Assembly: GCA_016763095.1 (NCBI GenBank)
Contig: JAESUK010000179.1
Coordinates: forward strand, 1-9,222
Source: Alphaproteobacteria bacterium
Lineage (GTDB): Bacteria; Pseudomonadota; Alphaproteobacteria; Micavibrionales; Micavibrionaceae
Reading direction: 5' to 3'
DNA length: 9,222 nt
The first letter of the stretch is position 1. Each line of letters begins with the position of its first letter. Positions 6,127-9,222 of this stretch are shown here, in pieces. Both the position numbers and the translations under genes were made by a program. A model generated the notes under the pieces. The model made no database searches and was not told where the DNA came from. It saw nothing but the letters and a program-made list of their open reading frames with translations.

Positions 6127-6633
6127 ATGAGTTTCCAGTTTGATAAACTTCACGTCCTTGTTGTAGAGGACACTATACCGATGAGAAAGCTAATCGTAGC
6201 TGTGCTCGGTGCTTTAGGGATCAAGAAAATTGTTCAGGCAAAAGACGGCGAACAAGCTTTTCAAGAGATAAAAAACACACCGATAGATTTGGTCATCACC
6301 GACTGGTTAATGGAACCCGTCAACGGCATCGAACTCACAAAGATGATCCGTATGAACGATGATTCTCCAAATCGCTTTACCCCCATCATCATGATTACAG
6401 GATATAACGCGTTAAAGAGGGTCGAAGATGCCCGTGATGCTGGCGTTACAGAGTTTTTAATCAAGCCCTTCACCGCCAATGACATTGGAAAGCGGATTGC
6501 ATATACCATTAACAAACCAAGAGATTTTATAGATGCCCCCGATTTCTTTGGACCAGACCGAAGAAGAATAAATTTACCAAATTACAAAGGGCCGTTTAGA
6601 CGTGAAGCAGAAAACAGAATTGATATGACGTAG
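6127..6633 (+). CDS. CheY-like response regulator with GPDRR tail
   Basis: 168 residues. Residues about 8-120 form a receiver domain with all key positions: acidic pair E14/D15 (VVED), phosphoacceptor D59 (LVITDWLM), switch threonine T91 (IMITGYN) and lysine K113 (FLIKPF). There is no output or DNA-binding domain. Instead, residues about 121-168 form a charged tail with FFGPDRRR and YKGPFRRE, a motif I recognise behind receiver domains in related alphaproteobacteria. It is likely phosphorylated by an unlinked kinase or Hpt protein and acts by protein contact, as CheY or DivK do. The start is fixed by the first beta strand right after it, although the Shine-Dalgarno is weak. The stop lies 14 bp before the next gene, which is surely co-transcribed. 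Confidence 0.93.
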   Translation: MSFQFDKLHVLVVEDTIPMRKLIVAVLGALGIKKIVQAKDGEQAFQEIKNTPIDLVITDWLMEPVNGIELTKMIRMNDDSPNRFTPIIMITGYNALKRVEDARDAGVTEFLIKPFTANDIGKRIAYTINKPRDFIDAPDFFGPDRRRINLPNYKGPFRREAENRIDMT

Positions 6634-6647
6634 CAGGAGTTAACCTT

Positions 6648-7145
6648 ATGGCAGACGAAAAAAACAAACCTCTAAAAGTGCATAAAGCTGATTTCAGCTT
6701 GCAGAGACGTGTTGGACGCGGTCCCATTGACCAAAGAACGCTTGAACACGCACAAGACCTTATTGAAGAGGCTGCAGAGGATTTCGAACCTCTCGCAATG
6801 GTCCTCTTGGACAAACTTAAAGTTTCTATTGAAGCCGCCCAAAAAAACGAGGGAAGCAATGACCAGCTCATTGCAAACATGACCAGCCCCGTAATGGAAC
6901 TCAAAGCCAATGCTAAGATGTTTAAGTATGATCTTGTTTCATCCCTTGCCAACATCATGCTCGGTTTCTTAGAAACCATAAATAAACTCGACAAAGACGC
7001 CGTTTCGATTGTTGCCGCGCATCACCAGACCCTAAACCTTATGATCATCAAAAAGATGAAGGGCGATGGTGGCGAACACGGTCATTTGCTACAAACCGAG
7101 TTAAGAGACGCAGTTCACCGCTATTTTTCAAAAACTTCTCGTTGA
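6648..7145 (+). CDS. Hpt-like helical protein lacking the phosphoacceptor histidine
   Basis: 165 residues, predicted helical and cytoplasmic, with AGGAG (6635-6639) 8 nt before ATG. Layout and several segments match an alphaproteobacterial Hpt-domain family found beside single receivers: a basic N-terminus (LKVHKADFSLQRRVG), a central helix, a late helix IVAAHHQTLNLMI, then KMKGDGGEHG and a C-terminal helix. Where that family reads AH-x-(L/M)-KG-x-x-x-x-(F)-G, this protein reads V82-M83-E-L-K86-A-N-A-K-M-F92-K, so the phospho-accepting histidine appears to be M83. It may be a non-catalytic binding partner of the upstream receiver, or H125/H126 could act. The family match is from memory of the pattern; the tight operon with a receiver supports it. 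The 3' end converges on serA, and I see no terminator between. Confidence 0.75.
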   Translation: MADEKNKPLKVHKADFSLQRRVGRGPIDQRTLEHAQDLIEEAAEDFEPLAMVLLDKLKVSIEAAQKNEGSNDQLIANMTSPVMELKANAKMFKYDLVSSLANIMLGFLETINKLDKDAVSIVAAHHQTLNLMIIKKMKGDGGEHGHLLQTELRDAVHRYFSKTSR

Positions 7146-7161
7146 TAAACCAAGACAGCGA

Positions 7162-8739
7162 CTAAAACTGAAGACGCACAGCTTTCTGGACTTGATCCAA
7201 CGCCTTAATCTCTGCAAACACATCATCCGAAATCTGTGCCTCCAGAGACGCAAGTGCGATCGCATGTTGCCCACCTTCAATACGCCCCAATCGGAAATCT
7301 GAGATATTGTATCCTGCACTTCCTAAAAGCGCGCCTAAACGTCCAATAAATCCAGGTGTGTCATCGTTTTGAATACATAACATCGGCCCCGTTAACGCTG
7401 CCTCAATCGGTACGCCTTCAATATTCACAATCCGTGGTGCTTTGCCTGTAAATAATGTGCCTGCAACATTGATTTCACCGTCTGCACTTTTCACAATCAC
7501 ATTAATCAATGAACGATGGTCTTTCGCTGACCCATCATAGCTTTGCTTTATTTTAATACCGCGTGATTCCGCGATTTGCAGCGCATTCACCATATTAACG
7601 GAATCCAGCTGGCTTTTCAGAAAATTTGCAATAATCGTTGATGTAATTGGGTCTGTATTTACATCTGTCACAGAGCCTTCATATTCAATCTCAATGGATT
7701 GAAACGCACCATCACATAATTGCCCTACAAGCTCACCAATTTGTGAGCCTAACGCCACATAAGGCTTAAGGCGCGGAGCTTCTTCCGCAGAAATTGACGG
7801 CATATTCAATGCGTTTGTCACCGCACCATTTACCAAATAATCTGAAATCTGTTCAGCCACTTGTATAGCCACATTGACTTGAGCCTCCGTCGTTGACGCA
7901 CCCAAATGCGGGGTGCGAATAACATTCTCATGTCCGAACACCGCATTTTCTTTTGCTGGTTCAACTTCAAATACATCCAAGGCGGCGCCCCCAACTTTAC
8001 CTGAATCAAGCGCTTCCCTAAGGTCTGCTTCAACAATAATTCCACCACGCGCGCAATTGATAATTCTTACACCATCACGCATTTGCGCAATCGTATCCTT
8101 ATTGATCAAACCTGTTGTCTTTTCATTTTTAGGCACATGAATCGTAATAAATTCTGCACGTGCGAACAGCTCTTCTAACTCAACCTTCTCAACACCAATC
8201 TCCTTGGCACGGTCTTCAGTTAAAAACGGATCAAACGCGATCACTTTCATTTTCAAACCAAGCGCACGATCCGCAACAATCCCACCAATATTACCGCATC
8301 CGATAACACCAAGTGTTTTATTAAACAGTTCAACACCCATAAAGCGTTTTTTCTCCCACTTACCTGCGTGCGTGCTTTCATTGGCTTGAGGAATTTGGCG
8401 AGACAGCGCAAACATCATCGCAAGCGCATGTTCCGCCGTCGTCACAGAATTCCCAAACGGCGTATTCATTACACAGATACCTGCCTCTGTGGCAGATGGA
8501 ATATCAATATTATCAACACCAATACCTGCACGACCAACGACCTTAAGCTTCTTAGCAGCGCGTACCATGTCAGGTGTTAACTTCGTCGCAGAACGAATAG
8601 CCAAGCCATCATAGTCTCCAATAATTTTGATTTGTTCTTCGGGGGAAAGACCTGGTTTGAAATCAACTTCAACACCATTTTTTTCAAAAATTTCAACAGC
8701 AAGGGGGTCCAGCTTATCGCTGATTAGTACTTTAGGCAT
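7162..8739 (-). CDS. serA: D-3-phosphoglycerate dehydrogenase
   Basis: 525 residues, the length of long-form SerA. It oxidises 3-phosphoglycerate to 3-phosphohydroxypyruvate with NAD+, the first step of serine synthesis, in the cytoplasm. Visible are the substrate-domain N-terminus (MPKVLISDKL, RAGIGVDNID 70-79), the Rossmann motif G147-C-G-N-I-G152 with D170 ending beta-2, and the catalytic triad R231 (NCARGG), E260 (DVFEVEP) and H278 (TPHLGAST). An intervening domain (about 320-450) and a C-terminal ACT domain (about 452-525; NDDTPGFIGRLGALLG) follow. ACT domains often give serine feedback control. I chose ATG at 8739 because AGGAG lies 7 nt upstream and the protein starts where homologues do; an in-frame ATG at 8781 would add a basic 14-residue stretch unlike the family. 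No clear promoter was recognised. Confidence 0.97.
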   Translation of the reverse strand: MPKVLISDKLDPLAVEIFEKNGVEVDFKPGLSPEEQIKIIGDYDGLAIRSATKLTPDMVRAAKKLKVVGRAGIGVDNIDIPSATEAGICVMNTPFGNSVTTAEHALAMMFALSRQIPQANESTHAGKWEKKRFMGVELFNKTLGVIGCGNIGGIVADRALGLKMKVIAFDPFLTEDRAKEIGVEKVELEELFARAEFITIHVPKNEKTTGLINKDTIAQMRDGVRIINCARGGIIVEADLREALDSGKVGGAALDVFEVEPAKENAVFGHENVIRTPHLGASTTEAQVNVAIQVAEQISDYLVNGAVTNALNMPSISAEEAPRLKPYVALGSQIGELVGQLCDGAFQSIEIEYEGSVTDVNTDPITSTIIANFLKSQLDSVNMVNALQIAESRGIKIKQSYDGSAKDHRSLINVIVKSADGEINVAGTLFTGKAPRIVNIEGVPIEAALTGPMLCIQNDDTPGFIGRLGALLGSAGYNISDFRLGRIEGGQHAIALASLEAQISDDVFAEIKALDQVQKAVRLQF

Positions 8740-8810
8740 CGATTTACTCCTAGTTTTGTCTTGTTTAGGGAACAGACCCACATAGTTGCGGAGATTCGTA
8801 TTTTAGACAA

Positions 8811-8850
8811 GATAAAAAACAAAAACCTAGCGTGAGGGAACGCTAGGCTT
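8811..8850 (-). terminator. Intrinsic terminator of the glutathione S-transferase gene
   Basis: On the minus strand a 7-bp stem CCTAGCG/CGCTAGG (plus strand 8841-8847 and 8826-8832) with an 8-nt loop is followed by TTTTTGTTTTTT. It sits 22 bp after the stop codon at 8872 and ahead of serA, so serA needs its own promoter in 8740-8825. Confidence 0.9.
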
Positions 8851-8871
8851 CTGTCTTTGGGGGTAAACTGA

Positions 8872-9222
8872 TTAAGCCGCCTTACATTGATCACATGTGA
8901 ATGCGTCAATCTTCTCAATCTTCAACATAGATTGCACAGATGCCCGCGCTTCCATACGTTCCATAAATGCATACACATTTGGAAACTCAACCTCCACATC
9001 AATTTCCGCCGCTGGTGTCCAGCGCGTCACGTTATAAAGATATGCATCCACCAATGTAAACGCATCCCCCATAAGGAAATCTTGGTTACCCAAAACCTCG
9101 TTCACATATGTGAATTTACGTCTCAGAATTGCACGTGCAGGTTCTTTTGCATTTTCTGGGTAGCCATAAGATTCAAAGAACGGAATAAAGCTCTTGTGAA
9201 GCTCTGATGTCACAAAATTCAA
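8872..9222 (-). CDS. Glutathione S-transferase family protein (N-terminus outside window)
   Basis: The visible 116 codons are the helical C-terminal domain; the thioredoxin-like N-terminal domain with the glutathione site lies beyond the right edge. It resembles bacterial GstA (beta-class) proteins: NFVTSELHKSFIPFF, then FTYVNEVLGNQDFLMGDAFTLVDAYLYNVTRW, where G-x-x-F(T/S)-(I/V)-x-D-A-Y is the N-capping box and hydrophobic staple of the GST fold, and FPNVYAFMERMEARASVQ. The protein ends in a short tail with CDQC before KAA. Likely cytosolic glutathione-dependent detoxification or thiol chemistry; substrate unknown. Its first in-window codon is internal, not a start. Confidence 0.92.
   Translation of the reverse strand: MNFVTSELHKSFIPFFESYGYPENAKEPARAILRRKFTYVNEVLGNQDFLMGDAFTLVDAYLYNVTRWTPAAEIDVEVEFPNVYAFMERMEARASVQSMLKIEKIDAFTCDQCKAA

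Noticed and set aside
6596..6994. 132-residue minus-strand open frame
   Set aside because: Antisense to the receiver/Hpt-like operon; no family resemblance and no ribosome site.
8740..8781. Upstream in-frame ATG that would extend SerA by 14 residues
   Set aside because: The extension is basic and unlike SerA N-termini, and it would place the good AGGAG and ATG at 8739 inside the gene.
8887..9207. 106-residue plus-strand open frame opposite the glutathione S-transferase
   Set aside because: Cys/His/Ile-rich antisense product of a clearly recognisable GST domain.
1..9222. CRISPR array, tRNA or rRNA gene, insertion sequence or transposase
   Set aside because: No regularly spaced identical repeats, no cloverleaf with a TTCRA arm, no rRNA segments and no transposase-like frame or terminal inverted repeats were seen.

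Overview
The window reads as chromosomal DNA from an A/T-rich alphaproteobacterium, possibly a low-GC Rhodospirillales relative. This is inferred from three things: the Hpt-like/receiver gene pair, the style of the secreted repeat protein, and the long-form SerA. No taxonomic marker is present, so the placement is tentative.

Region 1 (1-4878, minus strand) is one uninterrupted reading frame of 1,626 codons that runs off the left edge. It encodes the N-terminal part of a giant, acidic, type I-secreted surface adhesin. In order it has a BapA/LapA-like N-terminal prefix, a linker carrying four (T/P)AAG motifs, a paired Ig-like module, four T1SS-143-type repeats interleaved with three VCBS/cadherin-like repeats, a short RTX-like glycine/aspartate segment, and the start of a von Willebrand factor A domain with an intact DxSxS metal site. 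The stop codon, any further RTX repeats and the secretion signal lie outside the window. A good sigma70-like promoter (TTGACA, 17-bp spacer, TAGATT) and a strong Shine-Dalgarno precede it.

Region 2 (4879-6126) has no convincing protein gene. The first half is extremely A/T-rich regulatory DNA, with the adhesin promoter, a tandem 11-bp repeat at its predicted transcript start, inverted repeats and a CtrA-like half-site pair. The second half (about 5467-6037) is less A/T-rich, full of local inverted repeats, preceded by a possible promoter and closed by a strong intrinsic terminator. It looks like a transcription unit for a structured noncoding RNA of about 570 nt that I cannot assign to a known family.

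Region 3 (6127-7145, plus strand) is a two-gene operon: a CheY-like single-domain response regulator with a conserved-looking GPDRR tail, and a helical protein resembling an alphaproteobacterial Hpt family whose phospho-accepting histidine appears to be methionine. Together they suggest a small phosphorelay or signalling module.

Region 4 (7162-9222, minus strand) is housekeeping: serA (D-3-phosphoglycerate dehydrogenase, serine biosynthesis), converging on the operon with only 16 bp between stops, and upstream of it the C-terminal part of a glutathione S-transferase gene that ends in its own intrinsic terminator.
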